Source of the DNA: Anaeromyces robustus
Taxonomy: Eukaryota; Neocallimastigomycota; Neocallimastigomycetes; Neocallimastigales; Neocallimastigaceae
Length of the DNA stretch: 42,500 bases
NCBI GenBank assembly: GCA_002104895.1
Contig: MCFG01000065.1
Span: forward strand, 170,001-212,500
Direction: 5' to 3'
Below are positions 10,863 through 25,796 of this stretch, one piece after another. A program made the translations under genes and the position numbers. Within the stretch, counting starts at the first letter, position 1. Every line of letters starts with the position of its first letter. Under the pieces are notes generated by a model. That model worked only from the letters and a program-made list of their open reading frames with translations, searched no databases and was not told the origin of the DNA.

Positions 10863-13800
10863 CTATAATGATAATTTTCTTTTTGGATTACATGCATTAA
10901 TACAATGGTTTAAGAAATTACGAGCTTCTTCTTGACTATATGGTCTACCATTAATAGTACCAACTTTCTTAATGAAAGATAAATCTAATGGTGTACGCAT
11001 ACGAATACCATTTAGAACTATGAATTTTTGTTTTTCATATTTATAGGGTTGGACAGTAACTTCTGCAGAGTAAAAATGATCCTTTTCACTACAATTAGAA
11101 CAACTTTCTATATATTTATCATGGAAAAGTTGAAGAGCCATTACTACTTCTTCATCTAATTGAATTCTAGCAAACCATAAATCGTTACAAATGTCTTCAA
11201 ATAATTTAATATTATTTTCTAAAATAGCAAAATGTAGAATCATGGCATAAGTATTAGAATGACATTTTTTAATATTATTTTCGGATGATCCACTACAAAT
11301 ATTATAAAAGGAATCTAAAGCAATACGAGTACAAATTTTATTCTTTTCCTTTTCAAATTCTGGATCTACTGGTGGTACAGCTACTGACATTTTCTTGATA
11401 TTATTTTTAATATGTTCAAATAATATATCATTCATTTGTTGATTTTTATTAATAGACAATGATCTTCTACTCATTCTCCTAGCTCTTATTTCATCTTCAT
11501 TCATTATTTCATCTTTATCTTTATCTTTATCTTTATCAGGACTTTCGCTATTAATGGATGAATTTATTGTTGAAAATTTGATAGTTTTTTTATCATTAAG
11601 GAATGAATCATCTTTGGATATATGATTAAAATTAAATTTTTTATACTTTTCACCTAGTCTACATTTTAGACAGTAACGAATCATGGGTCTAATTAAATAT
11701 TCATCACAAAGTATTTCATAGATATCATTTTTAATTAAGAAATTATAAATTTCAACGACATGTAATAAAAATATTTCCATATTTGGAACAGTTTCAAAAA
11801 TACATAAGATTTCATGAAGAACGAAAGCAAAAATTGATATCATACTATTCCTATCAATATTTGTTAAATTAAAGTTAGATTTGGCTAAATGTTTTGGTAA
11901 TTCTAAAGGTTTAGAATTCTTTAAAATAAATTTTTTATTAGTACTCTTTTTTTTAGAATTATTATTATTCTTAGTATTAGCACTATTATTTCCTTCTCCT
12001 TCTCCTCCTTCTTCAGCATTTTCACTATTTTTATCTATTTTATAATCTTTTAATTTTTCTTTAATACAATCGGGAACAATAACCATGGTGGCCTTTTTAT
12101 TATTATTCGATTTCTTTTTGCCAATAATTAGTGGCATATTATATTCAGTCCAATCTTTTAATGAAGTAACAATATCCCAAGCTCTATTTACCCATCCAAT
12201 ACGATAAGTATCTTGTTCATCCATTTCATTATTAAAATTAATAGCTTCACGACAAAGTGTAATGGCTACTTGTGCTGTATTTTTATTACATTCTGTCATA
12301 CCTTGGAAAATGGACCAACCATGTTGAAATTCTTTATAGGTAACACATAATTCTAACATTGCATTCTTTAATTGTAACATTTCCTTTTTTGTGTAGACAG
12401 CATTTTTTGCTGTTTCGTAATGATCTAAAGCATTTTTCCATTTATATACTCTTAACAATTCTTTATAATAATTTCTCATACTTTTAATTTCATGACTGGT
12501 GGTACCAATCATTAATGGTGTTGATATAATAATAGGAACTAAACTATTTTCATTTTTGGCTACAATATATGGTTTACCATAGTCATTTAAAAGACTTTCA
12601 GCATATTCTAATTTTTGAGGTTTCATTTTAATACATAAATCGAGTGCCATTTGATAAATTTTCTTATCCCAGTGTTGTCTTCCCATGTTATTAAGAATAT
12701 GAAGAGCATAATTGAAATTATTATTTTTAGAAAGAATATTAGCTAATTCCTTATAAGTTTCTGGAGTTAATTTCTTATTCTTAGAATGTATTAAATAATA
12801 AATACAATTGGCTAATAAAATATTTTCAGGTGGAGAAATAATATCTACGGAATTCATAATAGCTAACAAACTTTCTCTTTTGAATTTAGAATAGTTTTCA
12901 ACGTAGAATCCTTTGAAATAATTTTGAACTCTATTCTCCAAACAGAAAAGAACAATAATAGAATTAATGATAGTTATTATTTCTTCACAGATTTGGACAC
13001 GATAATTATTATTAACTTTCATAATAATTAAATTATATGCTTCTTCAAATTTATATTCTTTGATTAAATTACAAACTTCATCACTAATTGTAGAAATATC
13101 AAAATCAGTTTCTTCTTCTTCCTTATCAGAATTTATCTTAATAAACATTTTGGAAAGACCATCAACTTGAGTAATGACAAATTGTTTAACATTTTGTTCA
13201 ATAATGACAAATAATCGTTTCACAATATTTTCAATACCTTCTGTAATTTTAATTTTCATAAATTCTGGCTCTAAAATGGAAGAAGTAATATTATCATAAA
13301 TATTTTTACGTGAAGGAACATGAATTGTATTTCTTTTTTCAAATTTTCTTATTAAATCAATATTAAAATCGTCGCCATCTTCATCCATTTTATCATCATT
13401 ATCATCCATGTCACCATTTTCTTCATCATTAATAGATTCATCACTTTTAGTTTTAGCAATCATATCATCACTAATACCTTTAGCATCTTTTTTAACAAAA
13501 ATTTGATCTTCAATTGACATAGCTTTAGTTAAATTTGCTTGGGAATCTCTTAATTCTTGGAATGTCTTATTCATTTGTAATTTTCTTTTAGCAAGACTTT
13601 CCATTGAACCATAATCTCGGGCTCCTTTTTCTTCCTCTTGAATTTTATCAATGTTTATATTGACTAAGACATGTTCACTTTCACAAACATTTTCATTCTG
13701 TTTCAATAATGTATGAGAATTGATTTCTTTTTCTTCTTTACTTTCCTTTTCTTCCTTTTCTTCTTCTTTTGTTTCATTTTCAATTTCTTTTATTTCTTCT

Positions 13801-15314
13801 TTTTCTTCTTCTTTTGTTTCATTTTCAATTTCTTTTATTTCTTCTTTTTCTTCTTCTTTTATTTCAATTTCATTTTCAATTTCTTTTACTTCTTCCTTTT
13901 CTTCTTCTTCTTTTACTTCAATTTCATTTTCATTTTCTTTTACTTCTTCCTTTTCTTCTTCTTCTTTTATTTCAATTTCATTTTCAATTTCTTTTACTTC
14001 TTCCTTTTCTACTTCTTTTGTTTCAATTTCATTTTCTTTTATTTCTTCCTTTTCTTCTTCTTTTGTTTCAATTTCACCTTCTTTTATTTCATCTTCCTTT
14101 TCTTCTTCTTTTATTTCAATTTCATTTTCATTTTCTTTTACTTCTTCCTGTTCTTCTTCTTTTGTTTCAATTTCATTTTCTTTTATTTCTTCCTTTTCTT
14201 CTTCTTTTATTTCAATTTCATTTTCAATTTCTTTTACCTCTTCCTTTTCTTCTTCTTTCGTTTCAATTTCATTTTCTTTTATTTCTTTCTTTTCTTCTTC
14301 TTTTGTTTCTTCTTCTTCTTCTTCTTTCGTTTCAATTTCATTTTCTTTTACTTCTTTCTTTTCTTCTTCTTTTGTTTCTTCTTCTTCTTCTTCTTTCGTT
14401 TCAATTTCATTTTCTTTTATTTCTTCTTTTTCTTCTTCTTTCGTTTCAATTTCATTTTCATTTTCTTTTACTTCTTCCTTTTCTTCTTCTTTTGTTTCAA
14501 TTTCATTTTCTTTTACTTCTTCTTTTTCTTCTTCTTTTGTTTCAATATCATTTTCTTTTATTTCTTCTTCTTCTTCTTCTTTCGTTTCAATTTCATTTTC
14601 TTTTACTTCTTTCTTTTCTTCTTCTTTTGTTTCTTCTTCTTCTTCTTCTTTCGTTTCAATTTCATTTTCTTTTATTTCTTCTTTTTCTTCTTCTTTCGTT
14701 TCAATTTCATTTTCATTTTCTTTTACTTCTTCCTTTTCTTCTTCTTTTGTTTCAATTTCATTTTCTTTTACTTCTTCTTTTTCTTCTTCTTTTGTTTCAA
14801 TATCATTTTCTTTTATTTCTTCCTTTTCTTCTTCTTTTGTTTCAATTTCATTTTCTTTTATTTCTTCCTTTTCTTCTTCTTTTGTTTCATTTTCATTTTC
14901 ATTTATTTCTTCCTTTTCTTCTTCTTTTGTTTCAATTTCATTTTCTTTTATTTCTTCCTTTTCTTCTTGTTCTTCTTCCTTTTCTTCTCCACTTACATTT
15001 TCTATTTTTTCTTCATCATTTTCAATTACACGTTCAGCATCACTATTCTCATTAATATTGTTTTCTATTATAGAATTACTTATATTATCACTTAATGGTT
15101 GATCTTTCTTTTCATCAACTTTTTCATTACTGCTATTTTCATTTTCATTATGAATACTATCATTTTCTTCTTCTGGATCATATTTTGCTGATGCTAAAAT
15201 ATCAGCTTTGGGAATGACATTATTTTCAATATTTACTAGTTTTTTTTCTAATATTACATTATTATTGTTAGATATATCTTTATTTAATATATCTACAACA
15301 TTTGAATTCTCCAT
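10863..15314 (-). CDS. Large protein with a long Glu/Lys repeat and a helical C-terminal half; function unknown
   Basis: One uninterrupted frame of 1483 residues from ATG at 15314. Residues 1-105 are acidic and disordered. Residues about 108-530 are a degenerate 15-residue repeat of the type ETKEEEKEEIKENEI, so the segment is almost only Glu, Lys, Ile, Asn and Thr and should form a highly charged single helix or coiled coil. Residues about 650-1483 are ordinary, mostly helical sequence with Trp, Cys and hydrophobic pairs (e.g. KELLRVYKWKNALDHYETAK, FQHGWSIFQGMTE, ALHILNNMGRQHWDKKIY). These resemble degenerate TPR/PPR-style helical repeats, but I cannot assign a family. Charged inserts occur near 1085-1125 and 1240-1290. 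No signal peptide or membrane segment is seen. It has no intron over 4.4 kb, unlike nearly all other genes here. A scaffold or RNA-associated role is possible but unsupported. Confidence 0.85.
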   Translation of the reverse strand: MENSNVVDILNKDISNNNNVILEKKLVNIENNVIPKADILASAKYDPEEENDSIHNENENSSNEKVDEKKDQPLSDNISNSIIENNINENSDAERVIENDEEKIENVSGEEKEEEQEEKEEIKENEIETKEEEKEEINENENETKEEEKEEIKENEIETKEEEKEEIKENDIETKEEEKEEVKENEIETKEEEKEEVKENENEIETKEEEKEEIKENEIETKEEEEEETKEEEKKEVKENEIETKEEEEEEIKENDIETKEEEKEEVKENEIETKEEEKEEVKENENEIETKEEEKEEIKENEIETKEEEEEETKEEEKKEVKENEIETKEEEEEETKEEEKKEIKENEIETKEEEKEEVKEIENEIEIKEEEKEEIKENEIETKEEEQEEVKENENEIEIKEEEKEDEIKEGEIETKEEEKEEIKENEIETKEVEKEEVKEIENEIEIKEEEEKEEVKENENEIEVKEEEEKEEVKEIENEIEIKEEEKEEIKEIENETKEEEKEEIKEIENETKEEEKEEKESKEEKEINSHTLLKQNENVCESEHVLVNINIDKIQEEEKGARDYGSMESLAKRKLQMNKTFQELRDSQANLTKAMSIEDQIFVKKDAKGISDDMIAKTKSDESINDEENGDMDDNDDKMDEDGDDFNIDLIRKFEKRNTIHVPSRKNIYDNITSSILEPEFMKIKITEGIENIVKRLFVIIEQNVKQFVITQVDGLSKMFIKINSDKEEEETDFDISTISDEVCNLIKEYKFEEAYNLIIMKVNNNYRVQICEEIITIINSIIVLFCLENRVQNYFKGFYVENYSKFKRESLLAIMNSVDIISPPENILLANCIYYLIHSKNKKLTPETYKELANILSKNNNFNYALHILNNMGRQHWDKKIYQMALDLCIKMKPQKLEYAESLLNDYGKPYIVAKNENSLVPIIISTPLMIGTTSHEIKSMRNYYKELLRVYKWKNALDHYETAKNAVYTKKEMLQLKNAMLELCVTYKEFQHGWSIFQGMTECNKNTAQVAITLCREAINFNNEMDEQDTYRIGWVNRAWDIVTSLKDWTEYNMPLIIGKKKSNNNKKATMVIVPDCIKEKLKDYKIDKNSENAEEGGEGEGNNSANTKNNNNSKKKSTNKKFILKNSKPLELPKHLAKSNFNLTNIDRNSMISIFAFVLHEILCIFETVPNMEIFLLHVVEIYNFLIKNDIYEILCDEYLIRPMIRYCLKCRLGEKYKKFNFNHISKDDSFLNDKKTIKFSTINSSINSESPDKDKDKDKDEIMNEDEIRARRMSRRSLSINKNQQMNDILFEHIKNNIKKMSVAVPPVDPEFEKEKNKICTRIALDSFYNICSGSSENNIKKCHSNTYAMILHFAILENNIKLFEDICNDLWFARIQLDEEVVMALQLFHDKYIESCSNCSEKDHFYSAEVTVQPYKYEKQKFIVLNGIRMRTPLDLSFIKKVGTINGRPYSQEEARNFLNHCINACNPKRKLSL
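13725..14995 (-). repeat. 45-base coding repeat with a 255-base higher-order duplication
   Basis: About 1.27 kb inside the large gene, built on a 45-base (15-codon) unit and variants with EEEEEETKEEEKK or an extra NE insertion. The rare variant CAATATCA (codon change E to D) occurs at 14543 and 14798, exactly 255 bases apart. Flanking variants recur in the same order, so an 85-codon block has duplicated. The coding strand is almost pure purine apart from the T of Ile, Asn, Val and Thr codons. Confidence 0.88.
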
Positions 15315-16161
15315 TTTTGTTTTAATAAATATCTATGTCTATATAGATAATTACTTATTATATATATATAAAAAAAAAGTATATATGTCTATAAATATAT
15401 ATATAAATATTAAAAAATATTAAAAATTTTTATAAAAATATAAATTCTATAAATTATTTAATTAAAATCTCATTCTATAAAAAAAAAGTAAAAAATTAAT
15501 AGTCTTTTTTTTTTTTTTTTTTTTCTTTTTTTTTTTTCTATTTCTTTTTTTTTTTTTAAATAAAAATAAGAAAAGTGGAATAAAAATGAAAAATAATAGA
15601 AAGAAAACTGTATTAATAATAATCTTAATTTACAAATGTATTATTTCATGTATTTACATTTTATAATAATTAAAAACTAAAAAATAGTTGTGAAATTATA
15701 CTAGAATTTAATAATTAATTATAATTATTAATGGTTTTATCTAAAAATTGACCATTCATTTATATTTATATTACTTTATTATAAAGGCAAACTCAAAGAA
15801 ATTAACCAATAAATTATATTATTTAAATAATAAATTCATTTTAAAATATACAAAAATTATAATTATTAAATTAAATACTTTATACTATTGGTCTACTTAA
15901 TTTATTTATTATTTTAATAAATAAGATTAACTATTTTATTACATGTTTAATTTTAAATATATATTATATATATTATATATATTGATATAAATTTAAAATT
16001 ATACATTTTATAATCTTAATAAAATATTTTATTCTTAAAAAATTATAAATAATTATTATTATTGATAACCAATTAAAAAATCAGATTATAATGTTGAGGT
16101 TTAAAGTTTTAATAGTAATAATAAAAAAAAAATAGTGTGATTGCTAATTTTTAATTTTTAA

Positions 16162-16192
<31 letters not shown>

Positions 16193-16589
16193 TCTTATGA
16201 AAATATTTAATATATTTATTTTTTTATACAGAAAAAAAATTAATAAAATGTCTATATTATTTTTACTATTAATCTAATAAAAATTTTACATCATATATTT
16301 AAAAATAAAAAAACTTTAAAAAATATAAAATAATCATGACATACTTAAAAATTAATATATATAATAATTATTTATTATTATTATTTTAATTAAATATATC
16401 ATATATCCATATTTTATTTTACTCATTTATTTTCATTAATTGTATTTTCAATCATCTTTAGTATAAATAAAAAAATATGATATTAAATAAAAATATTAAA
16501 AGAAAAAAAAAAAAAAAAATTTGCTTTAAATATTTAAAATATTTTATATTTAAATGTTTATATTTTATTTAAACGTTTATTTATTTTTA

Positions 16590-16620
<31 letters not shown>

Positions 16621-16781
16621 TCTTTATTTATTTTTTTTTTATTATTTATTTTAATTTTTTATTTTTCAATTTTTTTTAATTATAATTATAATTAATATTA
16701 TTTTTGGTGTACGTATATAATTCTTATTATTATTATTATTAATTATTAATTATTAATTATTAATTATTAATTATTAATTAT
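15315..16781. other. Gene-free A/T spacer
   Basis: This holds the presumed promoter of the large Glu/Lys-rich gene and the 3' flank of importin alpha. T-runs occur at 15507-15524 and about 16165-16193. (TTTTTA)n-type repeats lie at about 16575-16620, and six TTAATTA units of an ATTAATTATT ladder lie just downstream of the importin stop codon (16738-16780). No coding sequence seen. Confidence 0.6.
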
Positions 16782-19916
<3,135 letters not shown>

Positions 19917-21054
19917 CTTGAATATTATTTTCTTCTTTTTTTTATAAAGTTTTATTTTTATATTATATTATATTATACTATATTATATTAAACATTATAT
20001 TATATAATATAATATGGTATTATTATGTTTTTTTTTTTTTTTTTTTTTTTTTTTATTTTATTTAAATTTTGGAATGTGAGATGAGTTATTTGTTTCATAA
20101 AAAAATAACAATATTATTAATTAGACTTTTATAAATATTATATATAACATTTATTTTATCAATAAATATTTATTTAAACATAAAAAAAAATTACTATTTA
20201 TTTAAAACCAAAGAAAATAAAAGATCTTAATAATTGATTAATCTGGAACAATATATTTTTCTTTTTTTCTTTTTTAAAAGACGTAGAATTAAAGAAAAAA
20301 TTAAAGAAAAAAGAAAAAAAATAAAAAAAATTTTTTTTTATTTTTTATATATTCTATTTTTTAATATTCTATTTTTTATATTATATAATTATAATTACAT
20401 GTTTATATACATAATTAATTATTTACTTTATTAATGATTTAATCATTTAATTTTTATTAATATATTTATTTAAATTTAAAGTATTCATTTAATTTAATAA
20501 AACTTGTACAAACTTTTATAATTTATCTAATTAGTTTTGGTATATATTTAAATTAATATAAATAATATCTATATATTAATTAACTATACACTTATTTTTT
20601 TATCTTTAATTTTATTAAAAAAAATATATATATAATGTTATATTATTTATTATATTAATTTTATTAATTTTTAATTAAATTATGTATATTTTGATTTTGT
20701 ATTACTATGATTATTACGATAGAAAAAGTTTAAATAATAATAAACAAAAAAAAACAAACAATTTTAATTTTAATTCTCTTTATTATATCCTTTTTTTTTT
20801 ATAAAATAAATAGAAAAAAAAATAGAATATATAGTATAAATTATATGCTAAATTTTTATACTTATATATTAAGGAATGTAAAAATTGTAAAGTTTATGCT
20901 CTAAAAAGAGTTATAAACATAAAAATAAATAAAATAAAAAATAATTTAAAAATAAAGATAACATAAATAACAAATAATTAATAAAACAATAATAAATAAA
21001 ACAAAAATCAATAAAAATCTTAAAAATAAAAAACATCAACATTAATTGAAAAAT
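19917..21054. other. Divergent spacer between importin alpha and the membrane-protein gene
   Basis: It must hold both promoters because the two genes point away from each other. It contains a T run at about 20031-20054, TTATATTATA-type repeats at 19958-20015 and A/G-rich sequence at 20290-20330. I see no further gene or recognisable regulatory motif. Confidence 0.55.
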
Positions 21055-22149
21055 ATGGATAATGATTCTATTTTTAATAATTTAATTATTAAAGATATAA
21101 AAAATAAATATAACATATATAAAAATGTTGGAGATGGGATAATTAATAGCAATTTCTTTTTTATTCCACTTGTAATTACTATTTTTAGTCTTTATTTTAG
21201 TTTTATTCAACGAAAAATGTAAAAGAAATAATAATAATAAAAATAAATATTCATTGTTTTTGTCTATAATATTATTAAAATACTAATTTTAAAATTATTT
21301 TTATATTTTTTATAGTGGAAAAAGTTATGATAAAGAATATAAAGAAAAAATTGTAGTTTTAAAAAATAAAGAAGAAGATTCAGATGTTATTGACGAAGCT
21401 TGGGATAAAATGAAAAATAAATATGATAAATTAAGAAATCAACAATTTAATATTTTTCTTGTGGCATTGTTAAAATGCGTGTAAGTTTTTCTTTTAATAA
21501 ATATTACATTTATATAAAATATTTTTTAACAAATATATTAAAGAATAATAAATAAAAAAAAAATAAACAAATTACTTGAAAAAAAAGTCTTAGCTATGAA
21601 AATTTAATTGGTGCTTCATTTATTGTATATTGTTTCTATAAAGTTTCTGAAGGGTAATTTTAATATATTTATATATTATTGTAAAATATATATATATTTA
21701 AAAAATTCACCAGAATAGTTTGACATTATTAAAAAATTGTTTTATAGGTATAATTTATATAAAATAGATATTAAATATTTGAATAAAAGATTATTAAAAA
21801 ATAAAAATAATGAAGAAGAATTTAAAAAAATTGTCCTCGAGAAAATCCAAGTTAAAATGAGATTTAGACATAGTACATTTCATACTATGTTCTACACCTT
21901 TACATTATTCTTTGGATATTAGTAATAATTAAGAATTATTATATTTTTAATAATATATGCTGAACATAAAATAGGAAAATTAGAAATATTTATTAATTTT
22001 ATTTATTTATTTTTTATTTTTTTTATTTTTTTTTTTCAATTCCTTGAAAAACAAATAAATTATAGTTTAACTAAATGTAGAGGATTTTGGGATGTGACAA
22101 AAATGAGTAATCCAATTGACCCAAATTCAATAGTATGTTTAATTTTAAC

Positions 22150-22180
<31 letters not shown>

Positions 22181-22522
22181 TATAATAGTAATAATAATAA
22201 TAATAATAATTATAATAGTAATAATAATAATAATAATAATAATGAAAAATCTTTTTTTAAAATAAAAAATTATTTTTTTCCTTTATTATAGATTATGAAT
22301 TATATATTTGGAATCAAAAATGTCTGTACATGTTATTTTCTCATCATCTTTCTTTATGTTATTCTATACAGATTATTTGTTGAAATAACATTTAATATAT
22401 TTGACGATTTTACAGAAGCTTTCATTTCATCATTTAAATTAAGAAAGAATATAAAATTTATGGTATTCTTTGCTGTTATTTGTTCATTATGCTTATTAAA
22501 ATCAGCTTTAGTTTATCATTAG
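21055..22522 (+). CDS. Multipass membrane protein, family not recognised
   Basis: Six exons (21055-21218, 21316-21480, 21594-21653, 21748-21921, 22066-22132, 22292-22522) join in frame to 286 residues; all introns are GT-AG. Hydrophobic segments, likely membrane spans, lie at about 34-51 (FFFIPLVITIFSLYFSF), 99-125, 174-190, 221-242 (CTCYFLIIFLYVILYRLF) and 265-284. A charged, probably coiled segment at 56-97 (KSYDKEYKEKIVV, DEAWDKMKNKYDKLRNQQ) follows the first span. Another at 140-170 is rich in Lys and Glu. No signal peptide, so the first span probably acts as the anchor. The pattern of an early span, then a charged coil, then further spans recalls small ER insertase or channel proteins, but I see no family motif and do not assign one. 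The intron before the last exon contains an AAT array. Confidence 0.75.
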
Positions 22523-23497
22523 TTTATATTAAAGTAATGAAATGAATATTTGAATTATCATTAATAATATTAGAATTAATGAGAATTAATATTATATATA
22601 TAGAATATGTATATTGTATATCTTTTATACATACTATTATTTTATAATATTGAATTTTTAAAAAACGATAAAAATATACTAAGGATAGAAAAAATAAAAA
22701 ATTTAAAAAAAAAAATAATAGTATTAATCCTATAAATAATATAATAAATAAAATAAATTATAATAAATCATAAAATAAAAAATAAAATTTAATAATAATA
22801 AATAAAAAAAATATAAAATATTAGTGTATTTATTAATTAATCAATTAATTAATAATTGTTTAAATATATATAAAGAATTATATAATTTTTCTAAAATTTA
22901 TATTTTTATTATTATTGCTGTTGTTATATCATTTATTGTTGAGATTAATGATTTATTATTATTGCTGTTGTTATATCGGTTATTGTTGGGATTAATGATT
23001 TATTATTATTGCTGTTGTTATATCATTTATTGTTGAGATTAATGATTTATTATTATTGCTGTTGTTATATCGGTTATTGTTGGGATTAATGATTTATTAT
23101 TATTGCTTGTATATAATTATAATTATTTTCAAATAGGTACAATGATTGGTAAAAAAATCACGTGTTTATTCAGTTTATTTATATTCTTTTCAAAAAAAAA
23201 TAGTTACTTTTACTAAAAACTTAATAATAAAAACAAAAAATAAGTAAGTAATAGTAAAATAATTTAATTTTTTATTTATATTATATTTTATAAATCCTTT
23301 TTTTTAAAATAAAATTAAAAAGAAAAAAAAATAAAAATATTTTTTAATTATATTTTATTTTTTTATTTTATTTTATTTTATTTTATTTTCTTTTATTTTA
23401 TTTTTTTTAAAAAAATCTATAAATATATTAAATATTAAACAATAATATCATTTTTAAATATATTTTTTTATATGAAATACTTCAAAAAGTTACAAAA
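22523..23497. other. Spacer with a 47-base minisatellite
   Basis: 3' flank of the membrane-protein gene and 5' flank of STE24. Apart from the minisatellite at 22905-23108 it holds A/T homopolymers and TTTTA repeats (23350-23400). No coding sequence seen. Confidence 0.6.
22905..23108. repeat. 47-base tandem repeat with a 94-base alternating super-unit
   Basis: GCTGTTGTTATATC recurs at 22917, 22964, 23011 and 23058, and a truncated GCT start at 23105, giving an exact 47-base period. Units alternate between two forms, ATTTATTGTTGAG and GGTTATTGTTGGG, so the real unit is a 94-base dimer present twice. This form of amplification implies duplication of an already diverged pair. Confidence 0.92.
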
Positions 23498-23944
23498 ATG
23501 ATTTTACCTTTAACAGGATCATGGAAATACGATGTAATAGGTTTTATTACTATCCTTTACATTTGGGAAACATATATAAAGTAATTGTTTTGAATTAAAA
23601 TCAAATAACAATATAATGAAAAAAATGAAGTATACATTTTTAATTAAACCTTATTTAATAAAATATATATATAATTTTTTTTTAAAAAAAAAAAAAAAAA
23701 AATTAGAATAAGACAGTACAAAAAAGTTTGTAACGCAAAGATCCCTAAACAGTTGGAAGAACATATTGATGAAGAAAAATTAGAAAAAACAAAAGCATAC
23801 CAAAAGGATAATTACAGGTTTTCTTTTATTACTGATGCATTGGATTATATTGAAAATATATTAATAATTCAGTAAGTTTATAAATAATTAATAATCAAAT
23901 TAAAAACTATTTTAAATTAAATTTATACACAAATGTTAACATTA

Positions 23945-23975
<31 letters not shown>

Positions 23976-24474
23976 TTTATAGTTTTAATATTTTACCTTT
24001 AATTTGGGGTTTATCAGAAAAAATCTTGGTGAAATTTGGATATAATTCAGAATATGAAGTAATTGTTGTTTTTAATATTATGAATATAAATTATTAATAA
24101 TAAAAAACTAAAAATATTTATTTCTATTTACTTTATAAAGATTCTTCAAAGTTTAGTATTTATGGGTATATTTATGGTTATTAATTATATTTTGAATCTT
24201 CCTCCAGATTTATATAATACATTTGTTATTGAAAGTAAACATGGATTTAATAATACTACATTAAAATTATACGTTATTGATGAAATTAAAACTTGCATTC
24301 TTGCTGTTGTTTTTGGAGTACCATTAATTTCTATATTTTTAAAGATCATTCAAAAAACTGGTGACGCTTTCTATCTCTATATCTGGATATTTATGTAATT
24401 ATATTTTTATAATAATTTTTTAATTGAAAAATAATAAATAAATATAATAAATATAATAAATATAATAAATATAA

Positions 24475-24505
<31 letters not shown>

Positions 24506-25537
24506 AAATGATATATTAATATATTTTCAATTATTATAGGGCCATTGTTCAATTATTAATTTTAATCATTTATCCAAACTTTATTCAACCATTATTTAAT
24601 AAGTTTACACCATTGGAAGAAGGTGAATTAAAAACACAAATTGAAGAAATTGCTAAAAGTGTTAATTATCCATTAAAGAAATTATATGTTGTTGATAATA
24701 GTAAAAGATCTGGACATAGCAATGCTTATTTATTTGGGTAATAAATTTATTTTGTCAACAAAGTTATATAAAATATAAAAATTATAATATAAAAAAATAG
24801 TTTTTATATTATTTATATTTATAAAATTTTCTTATGAATATAGTTTAGGAAAGAATAAAAGAATAGTTTTATATGATACATTACTTAAACAGGTTAATAA
24901 TGAAGAAATTTGTAGTATATTAGGTAATAAGATTAAGTTTATTAATGTTAAATACTAAAAGTAATAGTTTTATATATACCGATTTATGAATAATTTTTAT
25001 ATACACAGTAAATTTAATATTATTATTTCCATAATTAATTTAATTTTCTTTTCAAAAAATTTAATATTCATTGATTATTTTATTGTTTTTAAAGGACACG
25101 AACTTGGACACTGGTACAATAGTCATAATATTAAACTCTTGGCTTTTGGTGAAATACAAATATTTATTATTTTCTATATCTTTTCACATTTAATCAATTA
25201 TACACCTCTTTACAAATCATTCGGCTTTGACGTACAACCTATTTTAATTGGATTTATCTTGTTTTCATTCATCTTTACTCCAATTGATTCTTTATTAGAC
25301 TTTATAATGAATGTTTATACTAGATATTTTGAAAGACAAGCTGACGAATTTGCTGCCGTATCATTAAAACGTAGTGATTGTTTAATTTCTGGTTTAATCA
25401 AAATTCATATTGAGAATTTATCAAATTTAATAGTTGATCCATTATATAGTGCATGGAATTATTCACATCCACCACTTTTAGAACGTATTGATCATATTAA
25501 ATTATGTCAAGAGAATATGAATAAAAAGAAAGAATAG
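23498..25537 (+). CDS. STE24: CAAX prenyl protease 1 (STE24 family zinc metalloprotease)
   Basis: STE24 removes the last three residues of prenylated CAAX proteins in the ER membrane, and in yeast also makes a second cut in the a-factor precursor. Seven exons (23498-23580, 23707-23871, 23983-24058, 24141-24394, 24540-24737, 24844-24923, 25095-25537) encode 432 residues; every intron is GT-AG and frames agree. The zinc motif HELGH lies at residues 287-291, opening the last exon, and the third ligand Glu is at about 370 in RQADEFAA. Other family blocks are YVVDNSKRSGHSNAYLFG, KNKRIVLYDTLL and YSHPPLLERI. Several hydrophobic spans flank the catalytic motif. The C-terminus KKKE fits the KKxx ER-retrieval signal. 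The protein is slightly shorter than yeast and human relatives, with nothing essential missing. Confidence 0.96.
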
Positions 25538-25796
25538 AAATTATAAATTTATAATAAAGATAAAAATAAAAACAATAAAGCAAAACTAAAAAAAAAAAAA
25601 AAATAAAAATAAATAAATAAATAAATATAAATAAAAACAAAAATAAAAATAAAAAGAAAGGAAAAGGTTCATAAAAAATAATTCTTAAGATATTATTAAA
25701 ATTGAATTATATCTAATATGGGTATTTTTTTTTTTTTTCCAACACATAAATTATATCAATTAATTCTTTGTTATAATAACATGTAAAATTAAAAAA

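Noticed and set aside
13713-15102. Three overlapping long open frames on the plus strand rich in Phe, Ser or Leu
   Set aside because: They are the complement of the Glu/Lys repeat of the minus-strand gene; a pyrimidine tract with no stop codons stays open in every frame.
10863-15314. Large acidic protein taken at first sight for translation factor eIF3 subunit C
   Set aside because: The C-terminal half lacks the PCI-domain sequence of eIF3c and shares only acidic and helical character.
20234-20434. Plus-strand open frame rich in Lys, Ile and Phe
   Set aside because: Low-complexity A/T sequence in the divergent spacer; no start context or similarity.
22094-22291. Open frame with poly-Asn in the membrane-protein gene
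   Set aside because: Only its first part (up to 22132) is an exon; the rest is an intron with AAT repeats ended by a TATAG acceptor.
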